Origin: Bacillota bacterium
GTDB lineage: Bacteria > Bacillota > Clostridia > Oscillospirales > Oscillospiraceae
Direction: 5' to 3'
NCBI GenBank assembly: GCA_029224785.1
Contig: JAQXVF010000043.1
Location: 1 to 64,000, forward strand
DNA: 64,000 nt
Position numbers and translations under genes: made by a program. Shown one piece after another: positions 42,237 to 50,806 of this stretch; the first letter of the stretch is position 1, and every line of letters begins with the position of its first letter. The notes beneath the pieces are model-generated. The model saw nothing but the letters and a program-made list of their open reading frames with translations. It was not told the origin of the DNA and searched no databases.

Positions 42237-42276
42237 AACCGGCACCTATATGGCGACTGCCATGTAGGTGCCGGTT
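42237..42276. terminator. Terminator between convergent genes
   Basis: Twelve-bp stem AACCGGCACCTA (42237-42248) with TAGGTGCCGGTT (42265-42276) and an inner ATGGC/GCCAT helix. The T-runs are short on both sides. Confidence 0.65.
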
Positions 42277-42296
42277 TGCGAGTGTTCTGCAGGGTA

Positions 42297-42854
42297 TTAT
42301 TTCAACTTTTTGCCGTCGGAGAAGGCATTGCCCACCGTTTCCCCCAGACGGAGATAGGTGTGATTCACGCTGTCGAAAACAATGGGATCTAACTTTGCAG
42401 GGTCGATTTTGCCGTTTTCGCCAAGGATACGCTCATCAGCGCTGACATTCACGATCTGACCGATGACAATGCCGTCTTCATTGAACTTGATCAGCTTGCA
42501 GGACAGGGACATGGGAAGCTCTGAGAAAACGGGCGCATCTACCTCGCTGTCCTTCTCGGCATGGAACCCTGCCCGGGAAATCTTATCCGGAACCTGGTTT
42601 CCGGAGACGATGCCCAGATAATCGCATTGGACAACATGGGCAGCATCTGCGAAGCTGACGGTGAAGGATCCTGTCCTCCGAATGTTTTCTGTGGTTTTGT
42701 GGGTATGGCTCAAACAGAGCATGATCTGATCAGTGTCATAGATGCCGCCCCATGCGGCATTCATGGCGTTGGGTGTGCCATCCTCGTTGCAGGTGCCGAC
42801 GATCAGTACAGGCATAGGGTACATCCAGGTCTGCTTGCCGAAATTCACACGCAT
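42297..42854 (-). CDS. Flavin reductase-like (flavoredoxin) protein
   Basis: 185 residues, full length. YPMPVLIVGTCNEDGTPNAMNAAWGG and TGSFTVSFADAAHVVQCDYLG...GNQVPDKISRAGF are the FMN-binding reductase motifs of the flavoredoxin family. It probably moves electrons from NAD(P)H or ferredoxin to an unknown acceptor. The next leftward-reading gene upstream is another flavin-type protein, 29 bp away, suggesting an operon. Confidence 0.88.
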   Translation of the reverse strand: MRVNFGKQTWMYPMPVLIVGTCNEDGTPNAMNAAWGGIYDTDQIMLCLSHTHKTTENIRRTGSFTVSFADAAHVVQCDYLGIVSGNQVPDKISRAGFHAEKDSEVDAPVFSELPMSLSCKLIKFNEDGIVIGQIVNVSADERILGENGKIDPAKLDPIVFDSVNHTYLRLGETVGNAFSDGKKLK

Positions 42855-42883
42855 GGCCTTTCCTCCTTTTGGAAAACGATGGA

Positions 42884-43276
42884 TCAGAACCGGATCTCTA
42901 CCGCAGGCTCCGTGTAGGAGGAGATGGTAGCAACGGCATCTTTGAAGTACAGGACCTGGGTGTTGCCGTCATCGGGGCTGTACATTTTTTTCAGGTTGGG
43001 GTAGGCTTCCAGCATAGAGACCTTGGCTTCTCTGCGGTCATCTTCCACAAGCTCCCCGGCAATGCGGATCCACTTTCCGCCCTTGAAGGCGCAGATCTCT
43101 GCCTTGGGATTCTGGGCAAGCTGCTTGGAGACGGATTTGACCTTTCCGGTCTGGATGTAGAGCTTCCCGTCGAAAATGTTTACGGTGCCGAAGGGACGGA
43201 CCCGGGGCTGATCCCCTTCCACGGTTGCCAGGTAATACGTGCCTGCATCTTTCAGAAAATTGTAAACGCGTTCCAT
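42884..43276 (-). CDS. Pyridoxamine 5'-phosphate oxidase-like protein
   Basis: 130 residues. The split-barrel start FLKDAGTYYLATVEGDQPRVRPFGTVNIFDGKLYIQTGKVKSVSKQL and KAEICAFKGGKWIRIAGELVED match the PPOX-type flavin-binding family. These small proteins bind FMN or F420-like cofactors, and the substrate is unknown. AAAGGAGC upstream; its promoter is at 43318-43346. Confidence 0.88.
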   Translation of the reverse strand: MERVYNFLKDAGTYYLATVEGDQPRVRPFGTVNIFDGKLYIQTGKVKSVSKQLAQNPKAEICAFKGGKWIRIAGELVEDDRREAKVSMLEAYPNLKKMYSPDDGNTQVLYFKDAVATISSYTEPAVEIRF

Positions 43277-43317
43277 AATGTAGCTCCTTTCAGTTTTCCC
43301 AATATTTGGATACTGTC

Positions 43318-43346
43318 ATTATACCATTGCTGTCAAGAAAAAACAA
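43318..43346 (-). promoter_or_regulatory. Promoter of the two flavin-type genes
   Basis: Minus strand TTGTTT (43346-43341), 17-bp spacer, TATAAT (43323-43318). Confidence 0.7.
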
Positions 43347-43378
43347 TGCAGGGGGAGGAGCTTGCTGAAAAATGGAAC

Positions 43379-43413
43379 AAACCGCCGGTTTTTGCGGGAA
43401 AAACCGGCGGTTT
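43379..43413 (-). terminator. DegV gene terminator
   Basis: Perfect 15-bp stem (43379-43393 with 43399-43413, loop GCGGG), 18 bp past the DegV stop on the minus strand. The T-run within the stem ends GGTTTG; strong hairpin. Confidence 0.82.
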
Positions 43414-43431
43414 GAAGAAAAAGCAGGAAGT

Positions 43432-44262
43432 TCAGGCGGTCTCGAAGCCCATCATGACGCTGCCGCGCTCGGCATAGTAGCTGCACAGTCCTCTTGCGGC
43501 ATAGCACAGAACATCGGCGTGAGGGAATTTGGAAAGGATCTTTTCCCGCAAAGAGGTGGCCGCGGAGGGGTTCTCCGTGTGGTTGATCCGGACCTTTCCT
43601 CCGGAATACCCGGCCTTGATCATCTGCTGCAGCATGGAATCCATAGCTTTTTTGTCACCCCGGCTTTTTTCGATGGGTTCCAGGGTTCCCTCCGGGCTGG
43701 CAGTGATGATAATGCGCAGACCCAGGATTCCCACGGCCTTGGCAAGAACCTTGCTGACTCTGCCGTTCTGGGCCATATTGTGCAGGGAGGAGAGAGAGCA
43801 GATCAGCCGGGTCTTCTGCAGGTAGGACTCCGCCTTCTGACAGATCTGGGAGAAATCCAACCCCTGTTTTGCCAGCTCTGCCAGCTTTTCCACCAGAAGG
43901 AGAAGCTCCGGACCGGTGCTCCGGGAGTCAAATACATGGATCTTGGCGTGGGGATGGGTTTGCAGGTACAGCTCCCGGGCTACCTGGGCAGAGTGGAAGG
44001 TGCCGGACAGGGCGCTGGTCAGGGTGGCGATGAAAATGGTATCCGCCTCGCCGAAGGCCCGGAGCCAACTGTCCGGACTTGGACAGGAGGTGCCGGTCTT
44101 TTCTTTCAGAGATGCCAGATGGTCCAGCATTTCGGTGATGTTCAGATCCTTATCGTCGGTATAGGTTTTCCCGTCAGTGCAGATCAGCATGGGTGCGGCG
44201 GCAAAATCGGCACCTTCCATTTGGAAAATATCACAGGATGAATCGGCAATGATCTTTGTCAT
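43432..44262 (-). CDS. DegV-family fatty-acid-binding protein
   Basis: 276 residues. KIIADSSCDI near the start, TSCPSPDSWLRAF, TLTSALSGTFHSAQVARE and DSRSTGPELLLLVEKLAEL are DegV hallmarks. DegV/FakB proteins bind a fatty acid for phosphorylation by FakA; no fakA is present here, so the acyl partner is inferred. It is divergent from a DUF1836 gene and shares a palindromic control region with it. Confidence 0.92.
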   Translation of the reverse strand: MTKIIADSSCDIFQMEGADFAAAPMLICTDGKTYTDDKDLNITEMLDHLASLKEKTGTSCPSPDSWLRAFGEADTIFIATLTSALSGTFHSAQVARELYLQTHPHAKIHVFDSRSTGPELLLLVEKLAELAKQGLDFSQICQKAESYLQKTRLICSLSSLHNMAQNGRVSKVLAKAVGILGLRIIITASPEGTLEPIEKSRGDKKAMDSMLQQMIKAGYSGGKVRINHTENPSAATSLREKILSKFPHADVLCYAARGLCSYYAERGSVMMGFETA

Positions 44263-44319
44263 TTTGTATCCTCCGTTTTGGTTTCAAAGCAGATCCAAAA
44301 GGACCTGCGGTTTTTCTCT

Positions 44320-44348
44320 ATGATAACACGGTATCGAATAACTGTCAA
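44320..44348 (-). promoter_or_regulatory. Sigma-A promoter of the DegV gene
   Basis: Minus strand TTGACA (44348-44343), 17-bp spacer, TATCAT (44325-44320). The -35 lies inside the left arm of the palindrome. Confidence 0.82.
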
Positions 44349-44373
44349 CAAGTTTTTCAAAAACTTGTTGACA
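44343..44373. promoter_or_regulatory. Perfect 31-bp palindrome spanning both divergent -35 elements
   Basis: TGTCAACAAGTTTTT (44343-44357), one central C, then the exact complement AAAAACTTGTTGACA (44359-44373). Each end is the -35 hexamer of one of the two divergent promoters. A dimeric repressor bound here would block both. The DUF1836 helix-turn-helix protein encoded next to it is the natural candidate; this is inference. Confidence 0.85.
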
Positions 44374-44396
44374 TTTCGAAAGGAAAGAGATAAGAT
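44368..44396 (+). promoter_or_regulatory. Sigma-A promoter of the DUF1836 gene
   Basis: TTGACA (44368-44373), 17-bp spacer, TAAGAT (44391-44396), 31 bp before the ATG. The -35 is in the right arm of the palindrome. Confidence 0.82.
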
Positions 44397-44427
44397 ATAG
44401 AAAAACATATAATCAGGAGGAATGCCT

Positions 44428-44946
44428 ATGAATCCGGAGATACGCCGTCAGCTTATGGACTCGGTTCAGAATGTGCATCTGCCGCGTTATCATGAGATCC
44501 CGGACGTGGGACTGTTTTTGGAGCAGGTGACCAAGTATGTCAACGGCTTTCTTTCCACCTGCGGGATCAGCCCGATCACATCGTCTATGGTCAGCAACTA
44601 TGTGAAGCAGAAGATCATTCCCGGACCCAAGAAAAAATCCTATGATTCGGTATCCATTGCCTATCTGATTTTTGTGGCCGTAATGAAGGGCGTCATGGCC
44701 ATGGATGATATTCGTCTGCTGATCGATATCCAGCAGAGGACGTATGACCAGGTTGTGGCATACAATTATTTCTGTGATGAATTTGAAAACCTGATCCAGT
44801 ATGTGTTCGGCAAACGGAAGGAGCTTCTGGAGGTGGGAGTGGATCACTCCGAGGAGAAGGAGCTTCTTCGTGTGGCGCTGTGTTCCATAGCCCAGAAGAT
44901 CTATCTGGATCATTACCTGCGGATCCTGCGGGAAGAGCAGTCATAG
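44428..44946 (+). CDS. DUF1836 MerR-like helix-turn-helix regulator
   Basis: 172 residues from ATG 44428, seven bases after AGGAGG; the ATG at 44422 is too close. The central region ISPITSSMVSNYVKQKIIPGPKKKSYDSVSIAYLIFVAVMKGVMAMDDIRLLI is the MerR-type helix-turn-helix and wing of DUF1836. No ligand domain beyond a helical C-terminus is seen. It probably controls itself and the DegV gene through the palindrome at 44343-44373. Confidence 0.87.
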   Translation: MNPEIRRQLMDSVQNVHLPRYHEIPDVGLFLEQVTKYVNGFLSTCGISPITSSMVSNYVKQKIIPGPKKKSYDSVSIAYLIFVAVMKGVMAMDDIRLLIDIQQRTYDQVVAYNYFCDEFENLIQYVFGKRKELLEVGVDHSEEKELLRVALCSIAQKIYLDHYLRILREEQS

Positions 44947-44952
44947 CAACCC

Positions 44953-44980
44953 AAACCTCCTGTTTTCACAGGAGGTTTTC
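44953..44980 (+). terminator. DUF1836 gene terminator
   Basis: AAACCTCCTGT (44953-44963), loop TTTC, ACAGGAGGTTT (44968-44978), then TTC. Confidence 0.88.
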
Positions 44981-44989
44981 TGAGGATGC

Positions 44990-45018
44990 TTGACATGTTC
45001 CGGAGAAAGAGATATAAT
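44990..45018 (+). promoter_or_regulatory. Consensus sigma-A promoter
   Basis: TTGACA (44990-44995), 17-bp spacer, TATAAT (45013-45018): a perfect match, the strongest in the window. The next gene begins only at 45265. Confidence 0.9.
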
Positions 45019-45264
45019 GGGTCCGTATTCCAAAACAGTGTTTTATAACGTTTTATTGGAATATGGAATGCTCGGTGCACCGCGGCCTTGGAGGCATCCA
45101 GCACATGGGTGGATATGGAAGATGGGGTTGAAAGGTTTTTTTCGCACTTCCTATTGACTTTCCCCTTTGTGGATGGTTTATACTCAGTCTCAGAGAGGCG
45201 GTAGAACTGTGAACAATTTTGAGATTGAGGACCTGGTCCCTCTCAGGTCCGAAAGGAGAATCCT
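45019..45264 (+). other. Long leader before the ABC exporter, possible regulatory RNA
   Basis: About 240 bases with no supportable gene between a consensus promoter and the ATPase gene. TATTCCAAAAC and GTTTTATTGGAATA can form a hairpin (about 45024-45067); ATCCA/TGGAT another near 45091-45115; a TTTTTTT run lies near 45136-45142. A weaker second promoter (TTGACT 45154-45159, TATACT 45179-45184, 19-bp spacer) follows. I could not assign it to a known RNA class. Confidence 0.4.
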
Positions 45265-45969
45265 ATGCTGCAAATCAATCATCTTCTGAAAACCTACGGG
45301 GAAAAGCGTGCGGTGGACGACCTGACACTGCACATTGCTCCCGGGGAGATCTATGGGTTTATCGGGCACAATGGCGCAGGCAAGACCACCACACTGAAAT
45401 CCGTGGCAGGCATTCTGCAGTATGACAAGGGAGAGATCCTGGTAAACGGCATCTCGGTGAAAAAGGAACCCATTGCAGCCAAACAGCAGATCGCTTACAT
45501 CCCCGACAATCCCGATCTGTACGAGTTCATGACCGGTATCAAGTATCTGAACTTCGTGGCGGACGTGTTTGGGGTCAGTGCGGCGCTCCGGCAGGAACGT
45601 ATCCGGAAGTATTCTGATCTTCTGGAGCTGACGGCGGACCTGGCCCAGCCTATTTCCGCTTATTCCCACGGCATGAAGCAGAAGCTGGCCATTATTTCCG
45701 CATGGCTCCATGATCCCAAACTGATCATCATGGATGAGCCGTTTGTGGGTCTGGATCCCAAAGCATCCCACCTTCTCAAGGGCATGATGCGGGAGGTCTG
45801 CGATCAGGGCGGCGCCATTTTCTTCTCCACCCATGTGCTGGAGGTGGCGGAAAAGCTGTGTGACAAGGTGGCCATTATCAAGTCCGGCAAGCTGATCAAG
45901 TCCGGGACCATGGAGGAAGTGAAGGGAGATACCTCTCTGGAGCAGGTCTTTCTGGAGCTGGAGGGCTGA
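45265..45969 (+). CDS. ABC transporter ATP-binding protein
   Basis: 234 residues. Walker A GHNGAGKTTT, signature YSHGMKQKL (instead of LSGGQ), Walker B LIIMDEPFVG and switch FFSTHVLEV. The YSHGMKQ signature is typical of ABC-2-type exporters and antibiotic or lantibiotic exporters. GAAAGGAG upstream. It ends two bases before the permease and surely pairs with it. The substrate is unknown. Confidence 0.95.
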   Translation: MLQINHLLKTYGEKRAVDDLTLHIAPGEIYGFIGHNGAGKTTTLKSVAGILQYDKGEILVNGISVKKEPIAAKQQIAYIPDNPDLYEFMTGIKYLNFVADVFGVSAALRQERIRKYSDLLELTADLAQPISAYSHGMKQKLAIISAWLHDPKLIIMDEPFVGLDPKASHLLKGMMREVCDQGGAIFFSTHVLEVAEKLCDKVAIIKSGKLIKSGTMEEVKGDTSLEQVFLELEG

Positions 45970-45971
45970 GT

Positions 45972-47570
45972 ATGCTGGGCGTATTACTGAAAAAGCAGCT
46001 TTTGGAGACGTTCCGTGGCTTCTTCGTCAGCCAGAAAAAGGGAAAAGCCAAATCGAAACTGGCTGTTGTCATCTCCTTTGCCTTGTACTTTCTGCTGATG
46101 GTGGTAGTGATCGGCGGTATGTTTGCAATGCTGGCGTTCAGCCTCTGCGGGACGATGTATCAGATAGGGCTGGGATGGTTTTACTTTGCGCTGATGAGCC
46201 TGATGGCCATTCTGTTTGGCGTGTTTGGCAGCGTATTCAACACCTATGCGGGGTTGTATAAGGCCAAGGATAATGAGCTTTTGCTCAGTCTCCCCATTCC
46301 GGTGCGGATCATCATGGCATCCAGACTGCTCAGCGTGTATCTGATGGGCCTGATGTTCTCCGGGGCGGTCATGGTGCCTGCTGTCGTGGTGGCGTGCATT
46401 GTGATGCCGTTTTCCGTGGGCCTTGTGGCAGGCGGGATCTGGCTGACCTTTGTGATCTCGGTGTTCGTGCTGATTTTGTCCTGCGCCCTGGGCTGGGTGG
46501 TGGCCAAGATCAGCGGCAAACTGAAGAACAAAAGCCTGATCACTGTGCTGGCGTCTCTTGCCTTTTTTGTGCTGTATTACTACTTCTATTTCCGTGCGTC
46601 GGAGATCCTGCAGGGGATCCTGAAAAACGCGGCGGCGTTGGGTGAGTCGATCAGAGGCTCTGCTTACCCTATCTATCTGGTTGGAAGAATCGGAGAAGGC
46701 AGCCTGTCTGCGGCCCTCATTGTAACCGCGGCGGTATTCCTGATGCTGGCGCTGGTGTGGGTGATTATGGAACGCAGCTTCCTGAAGATGGCAACGTCGG
46801 ACGGAAGTACCGGCAGGATTGCTTACAGGGAACGTGCGGTCAAGCGAAAGAGCCAGGACGCTGCGGCCTTGGGCAAAGAATTCGGACGGTTTTTGGCAAG
46901 CCCCAACTACATTCTCAACTGCAGCCTCGGAACACTGTTTATGGTGGTGGCAGGAGTGGCGGTGCTGCTCAAAGGACAACTGCTCCGGCAGGTCCTGATG
47001 GAGGTATTCGGGAAGAATCCGGACTTTGTGTCCGTACTTGCCGCAGCCGCGGTCTGTACCTTCTGCACCATGAATGATATGGTGGTGCCCTCTGTCAGCC
47101 TGGAGGGAAAGAGCCTTTGGATCTATCAGTCCATGCCCATTTCCGCCTGGCAGGTTCTGAAGGCAAAGATGAACCTGCAGCTCATTATGACTATGGGGCC
47201 GGCCCTGTTCCTTTGCATTTGCCTTCTCATCGCTCTGCAGACAGCGCCGCTGACGGCGGTACTCCTGCTGCTGACCACCATGGTTTTCGTGGTGTTCTCC
47301 GATGCAATGGGAATGTGGCTGGGAGTCCTGCGGCCAAACCTCCATTGGACCAACGAACTGTATCCCATCAAGCAGAGCCTAAATGTGCTCATCGTTCTTT
47401 TCAGCGGTACGATCTACGCCATCGCCATGCTGGGGCTGTTCCTGTGGCAGGGATTCAAGATCGGTGTCACGTTGTATCTGACGGTCTTCCTGGTCCTGAC
47501 GGCCGCAGCCACGGCAGGACTGCTGATCTGGCTGAAAAACAAGGGCGCAAAGATTTTCGCTCACCTGTAA
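45972..47570 (+). CDS. ABC-2-type exporter permease
   Basis: 532 residues with about twelve hydrophobic segments in two halves (roughly 35-280 and 310-525) joined by a basic loop (YRERAVKRKSQDAAALGKEF). LLSLPIPVRIIMASRLLSVYLMGLMF is a typical ABC-2 membrane sequence. With the ATPase upstream it should export a compound or act on the envelope. No substrate is suggested by nearby genes. Confidence 0.88.
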   Translation: MLGVLLKKQLLETFRGFFVSQKKGKAKSKLAVVISFALYFLLMVVVIGGMFAMLAFSLCGTMYQIGLGWFYFALMSLMAILFGVFGSVFNTYAGLYKAKDNELLLSLPIPVRIIMASRLLSVYLMGLMFSGAVMVPAVVVACIVMPFSVGLVAGGIWLTFVISVFVLILSCALGWVVAKISGKLKNKSLITVLASLAFFVLYYYFYFRASEILQGILKNAAALGESIRGSAYPIYLVGRIGEGSLSAALIVTAAVFLMLALVWVIMERSFLKMATSDGSTGRIAYRERAVKRKSQDAAALGKEFGRFLASPNYILNCSLGTLFMVVAGVAVLLKGQLLRQVLMEVFGKNPDFVSVLAAAAVCTFCTMNDMVVPSVSLEGKSLWIYQSMPISAWQVLKAKMNLQLIMTMGPALFLCICLLIALQTAPLTAVLLLLTTMVFVVFSDAMGMWLGVLRPNLHWTNELYPIKQSLNVLIVLFSGTIYAIAMLGLFLWQGFKIGVTLYLTVFLVLTAAATAGLLIWLKNKGAKIFAHL

Positions 47571-47588
47571 GGGGAATGGATAATGCAG

Positions 47589-47622
47589 AAGCAAGGCGTG
47601 ATGCGTCATGCCTTGCTTTTTG
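47589..47622 (+). terminator. ABC exporter terminator
   Basis: AAGCAAGGC (47589-47597) pairs with GCCTTGCTT (47610-47618), followed by TTTT. Confidence 0.88.
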
Positions 47623-47629
47623 TATATAG

Positions 47630-47665
47630 AAAATGCAGGCAATGTTCAAAAGAACATTGCCTGCA
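47630..47665 (-). terminator. Terminator of the M18 peptidase operon
   Basis: Perfect 14-bp stem (47634-47647 with 47652-47665, loop AAAA); minus strand continues TTTTC. Confidence 0.88.
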
Positions 47666-47720
47666 AAAGAACATCCTGTGGGAAAACCCGAACGATGGAA
47701 CCATGACGGTTTCGGGGGGA

Positions 47721-49106
47721 TTACGCCTCGTAGATAGCCTTACAGGCCAGCATAGTCTCGTAGCAGTCCAGCTTGCTGACCAGCTCCATGGGGGCGTGCA
47801 TGCACAAAACGGGCACACCGGCGTCTACGGTGACGATGTTCCGGTTTGCCATGTACGCGGCAACGGTGCCTCCGCCGCCCTGATCCACCTTGCCCAGGGT
47901 TGCGATCTGCCAGATGACGCCTGCCTTGTCCAGGGTGCTGCGGACATGGCCCATAGCCTCAGCGGAGGCATCGGACGCACCGCCCTTGCCTCTGGATCCG
48001 GTGTACTTGCAGATGGACACACCGTAGTTGAGCTGGCTGTTGTTCCGGCGGTCACAGGTTTCCGCAAAGTTGGGGTCAAAGGCGTTGGAAACGTCGGCGG
48101 ACAGGCAGAAGGAATTTTCGAAGCAGCGGTTCAGGCTGGCGCCCTGAATGTCGCACAGATCCTGCATGAAGGTTTCGAAGCACTGGCTCTGCATTCCGGA
48201 AATGCCCACGGAGCCAATCTCTTCCTTATCGGCCAGAATGCACACAGCGGTCTTGTTGGGAATGTCAAGCTGGAACAGGGAGTCCATCTCTGCGAATGCA
48301 CACACCCGGTCGTCATGGCCGTAGGCACCCAGAAGGCTGCGGTCCAGACCCACCTCCCGGCACTTGCCGGCGGGGACGATAGTCAGCTCGGCAGAGAGGA
48401 AATCCTCCTCCACAATGCCGTATTTCTCGTTGAGCAGCTTCATCACATTCAGCTTCACCAGGTCGGCACCCTCGCCCTCAATGGGCTCGGTGCCCAGGAC
48501 CACGTTGAGCTGTTCGCCCACGATGCCCTCGGCCAGGGTCTTTCTCATCTGGTCGGCGGACAGATGGACCAGCAGATCGGTGACCACCAGGATGGGATCG
48601 GATTCCTCTTCGCCGATGGTAACCGTGATGACCTGACCGTCCTTGCGGTACACAACGCCGTGGAGGGCCAGTGCAACGGTGGGCCACTGATATTTCTTGA
48701 TGCCGCCGTAGTAATGGGTCTTGAAATAGGCGATCTCGGAATCCTCATACAGAGGGTTGGGCTTTACATCCATCCGGGGAGAATCCACATGAGCGGCGCA
48801 GATGTTGGAGCCGTTGTTCAGGTTCTCTTTTCCGATGACCGCAAGCAGAATGCTCTTGCCCCGGTTGTTGCGGTAGACCCGGTCACCGGGCTTCAACTCC
48901 ATGCCGGGGACCAGGGGACGGAAACCGAACTTCTCGGCGTTTTCCACGGCCCAGGTGGTAGCCTCCCGCTCTGTCTTGGCGGCGTCAATAAAGGCGGTAT
49001 AGCGCTTGCAGTATGCTTCCATTTCAGCCCGCTGCTGGGCGGTGATCCGGGTAAACCCGTTCTTGGGAGCATTCAGCAGGGAAGTGCGCAGTTCTTCGGT
49101 AGTCAT
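47721..49106 (-). CDS. M18 aspartyl aminopeptidase
   Basis: 461 residues, usual length. The di-zinc site is visible: AAHVDSPRMDVKP, the DKEEIGSVG acid pair, and the C-terminal CMHAPMELVSKLDCYETM. The enzyme removes N-terminal acidic residues in the cytosol. It starts three bases before coaE ends and is the last gene of the leftward operon with pgk and tpiA. Confidence 0.95.
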   Translation of the reverse strand: MTTEELRTSLLNAPKNGFTRITAQQRAEMEAYCKRYTAFIDAAKTEREATTWAVENAEKFGFRPLVPGMELKPGDRVYRNNRGKSILLAVIGKENLNNGSNICAAHVDSPRMDVKPNPLYEDSEIAYFKTHYYGGIKKYQWPTVALALHGVVYRKDGQVITVTIGEEESDPILVVTDLLVHLSADQMRKTLAEGIVGEQLNVVLGTEPIEGEGADLVKLNVMKLLNEKYGIVEEDFLSAELTIVPAGKCREVGLDRSLLGAYGHDDRVCAFAEMDSLFQLDIPNKTAVCILADKEEIGSVGISGMQSQCFETFMQDLCDIQGASLNRCFENSFCLSADVSNAFDPNFAETCDRRNNSQLNYGVSICKYTGSRGKGGASDASAEAMGHVRSTLDKAGVIWQIATLGKVDQGGGGTVAAYMANRNIVTVDAGVPVLCMHAPMELVSKLDCYETMLACKAIYEA

Positions 49107-49109
49107 TGT

Positions 49110-49709
49110 TTACTCTCCTTTGTGGGTAGTTTCTTCCATTATAACAAACTGTCGAAAAAAGGCAAGACATTTCGCGGAAAAAGCGGCAGCGTCCCGGTCG
49201 TTTTCCAGAGTATAATCGCAGTGCTCCCGGAAATAATCCTGAGGTTTCTGGGCGGAGATCCGCATACGGGCATACTCCTCCGAAATTCCGTCCCGGGCCA
49301 TCAGCCGGGTCACCCGATCTTCCTCCGGGGCGGTGATGGCCACCGTGATGTCGCACAGACGGGCCAGGTCGCTTTCGAAAAGGCCAATGGCGTCAATGGC
49401 TGCCAGTCCGGAAAAGTCCCCCAGCGCGCCTTCCACCACCTCGCACACGGCGTGGTGGGTGATTCGGTTCAGATCCTTCAGAGCTTCCGGGTCGGAAAAC
49501 ACGATGGCGCCCAGGGCTTTCCGCTGCAGTTCTCCTTCGATAACCGTGCCGGGGAAGCGCAGGGAAATCGTCTTCAGCAGGGCTTTGTCGGTTTTCAGCA
49601 GGTCATGATAGATCTGATCGCAGTCAAACACCGTTCCACCCAGCCGGCGGATGGCATCCAGGGCGGTGGTTTTCCCACATCCGGTGCCTCCGGTAATACC
49701 TATGATCAT
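49110..49709 (-). CDS. coaE: Dephospho-CoA kinase
   Basis: 199 residues. P-loop GITGGTGCGKTTAL, then DCDQIYHDLL, and LFESDLARLCDITVAITAPEEDRVTRLMARDGISEEYARMRISAQ. It phosphorylates the ribose 3'-OH of dephospho-CoA, the last CoA step. The ATG overlaps the tsaC stop by four bases. Confidence 0.96.
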   Translation of the reverse strand: MIIGITGGTGCGKTTALDAIRRLGGTVFDCDQIYHDLLKTDKALLKTISLRFPGTVIEGELQRKALGAIVFSDPEALKDLNRITHHAVCEVVEGALGDFSGLAAIDAIGLFESDLARLCDITVAITAPEEDRVTRLMARDGISEEYARMRISAQKPQDYFREHCDYTLENDRDAAAFSAKCLAFFRQFVIMEETTHKGE

Positions 49710-50740
49710 TGTTCTGCCTCCGCATCTACGATATGAAAGGCTGCCGCTTTTTTCAGCCGGTTCTGCACCGCATAGGCCACTCCGCCGCCTACGGGGCAGC
49801 GGGCGAAGACGGTGCCGATGCCGGGATCATCCAGGATCCGAAGGGCAGAAAACAGCCCTGCGGAAAGGGACATGGGATCCGCTTCGGAGCCGTAGGAAAG
49901 GGGGCTGCACCCGGCATACAGGGGAAGCTCCTCTTCAAAGCAGAGCACCCGATCCTTGGGGGTGTAGTGACGGTGAATGTACCGGGCTGCACTATCCCGG
50001 CTGCCGGCAATGATCACCACCTGGCAGTCCGGCGCATAGTGACGATCTTTCATGCCGGGGGCCTTGACCACGGCATCCTTGTCGATCTGGGCGGTAACAG
50101 CTTTGTCTACCACCAGATCACCCAAAACCGCAATAAGCTGTTCCGGAGTGACTCCGCCGGGGCGGAGAAGCCGGGGGCGTTCCTCCGTCAGATCTACGAT
50201 GGTGGATTCCACACCGACGGAACAGGGGCCGCCGTCAACTATGGCCGGAATCTTGCCGTCATGATCGTGGAGAACGTGCTGGGCGGTGGTGGTGGAGGGC
50301 TTGCCGGACAGATTTGCTGAGGGTGCCGCAATGGGAACTCCGGCAAGCCGGATGATCTGCCGGGTAATGTCGCTGGCAGGGCAGCGGACAGCGACGGTGG
50401 ACAGTCCGGCGGTGGTACGCTTGGGAACAATATCCCGGGCAGGAAGTACCATGGTCAGAGGACCGGGCCAGAATTCTTCTGCCAACCGGTAGGCATTTTC
50501 CGGAATGTGGTGACAGAATCTCTCAATTTCTGCCGTCTCTGCGACATGGAGGATCAGAGGATTGTCCTGTGGTCTGCCCTTGGCAAGAAATATTTTGGCA
50601 ACAGCATCGTTGTTCAGACCGTCAGCGCCCAAACCGTAAACGGTTTCTGTGGGGATGGCTACCAGACCGCCCTCTTTCAGAATCTTTGCGGCAATGGCCG
50701 CAGTATCGCTCTTATCTGCGGGAAGCAATAGGGTGTGCAT
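49706..50740 (-). CDS. tsaC: L-threonylcarbamoyladenylate synthase (Sua5 type)
   Basis: 344 residues from ATG 50740 (AGGAGG eight bases upstream). YrdC domain (AIPTETVYGLGADGLN...KGRPQDNPLILHV, STVAVRCPASDITRQ) plus the C-terminal Sua5 domain (KAPGMKDRHYAPDCQVVII). It makes threonylcarbamoyl-AMP for the t6A37 modification, the same base later methylated by TrmO, encoded at 7289 here. A terminator-like hairpin separates it from tpiA. Confidence 0.96.
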   Translation of the reverse strand: MHTLLLPADKSDTAAIAAKILKEGGLVAIPTETVYGLGADGLNNDAVAKIFLAKGRPQDNPLILHVAETAEIERFCHHIPENAYRLAEEFWPGPLTMVLPARDIVPKRTTAGLSTVAVRCPASDITRQIIRLAGVPIAAPSANLSGKPSTTTAQHVLHDHDGKIPAIVDGGPCSVGVESTIVDLTEERPRLLRPGGVTPEQLIAVLGDLVVDKAVTAQIDKDAVVKAPGMKDRHYAPDCQVVIIAGSRDSAARYIHRHYTPKDRVLCFEEELPLYAGCSPLSYGSEADPMSLSAGLFSALRILDDPGIGTVFARCPVGGGVAYAVQNRLKKAAAFHIVDAEAEQ

Positions 50741-50756
50741 AAAACAAGCCTCCTGA

Positions 50757-50790
50757 AAGGAAAAGGAGCAACTGCATCGCAGCTGCTCCT
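50757..50790 (-). terminator. Partial terminator between tpiA and tsaC
   Basis: AGGAGCA and CTGC (50764-50775) pair with GCAG and TGCTCCT (50779-50790) around ATC, one mismatch; only TTTTCC follows on the minus strand, so read-through is likely. Confidence 0.65.
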
Positions 50791-50806
50791 GATGACGCAA
50801 ATGAAA

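Noticed and set aside
47583..49736. A 717-codon open frame on the plus strand
   Set aside because: It is antisense to the M18 peptidase and coaE, which have clear motifs; its sequence is low-complexity Gly/His/Val with no recognisable domain.
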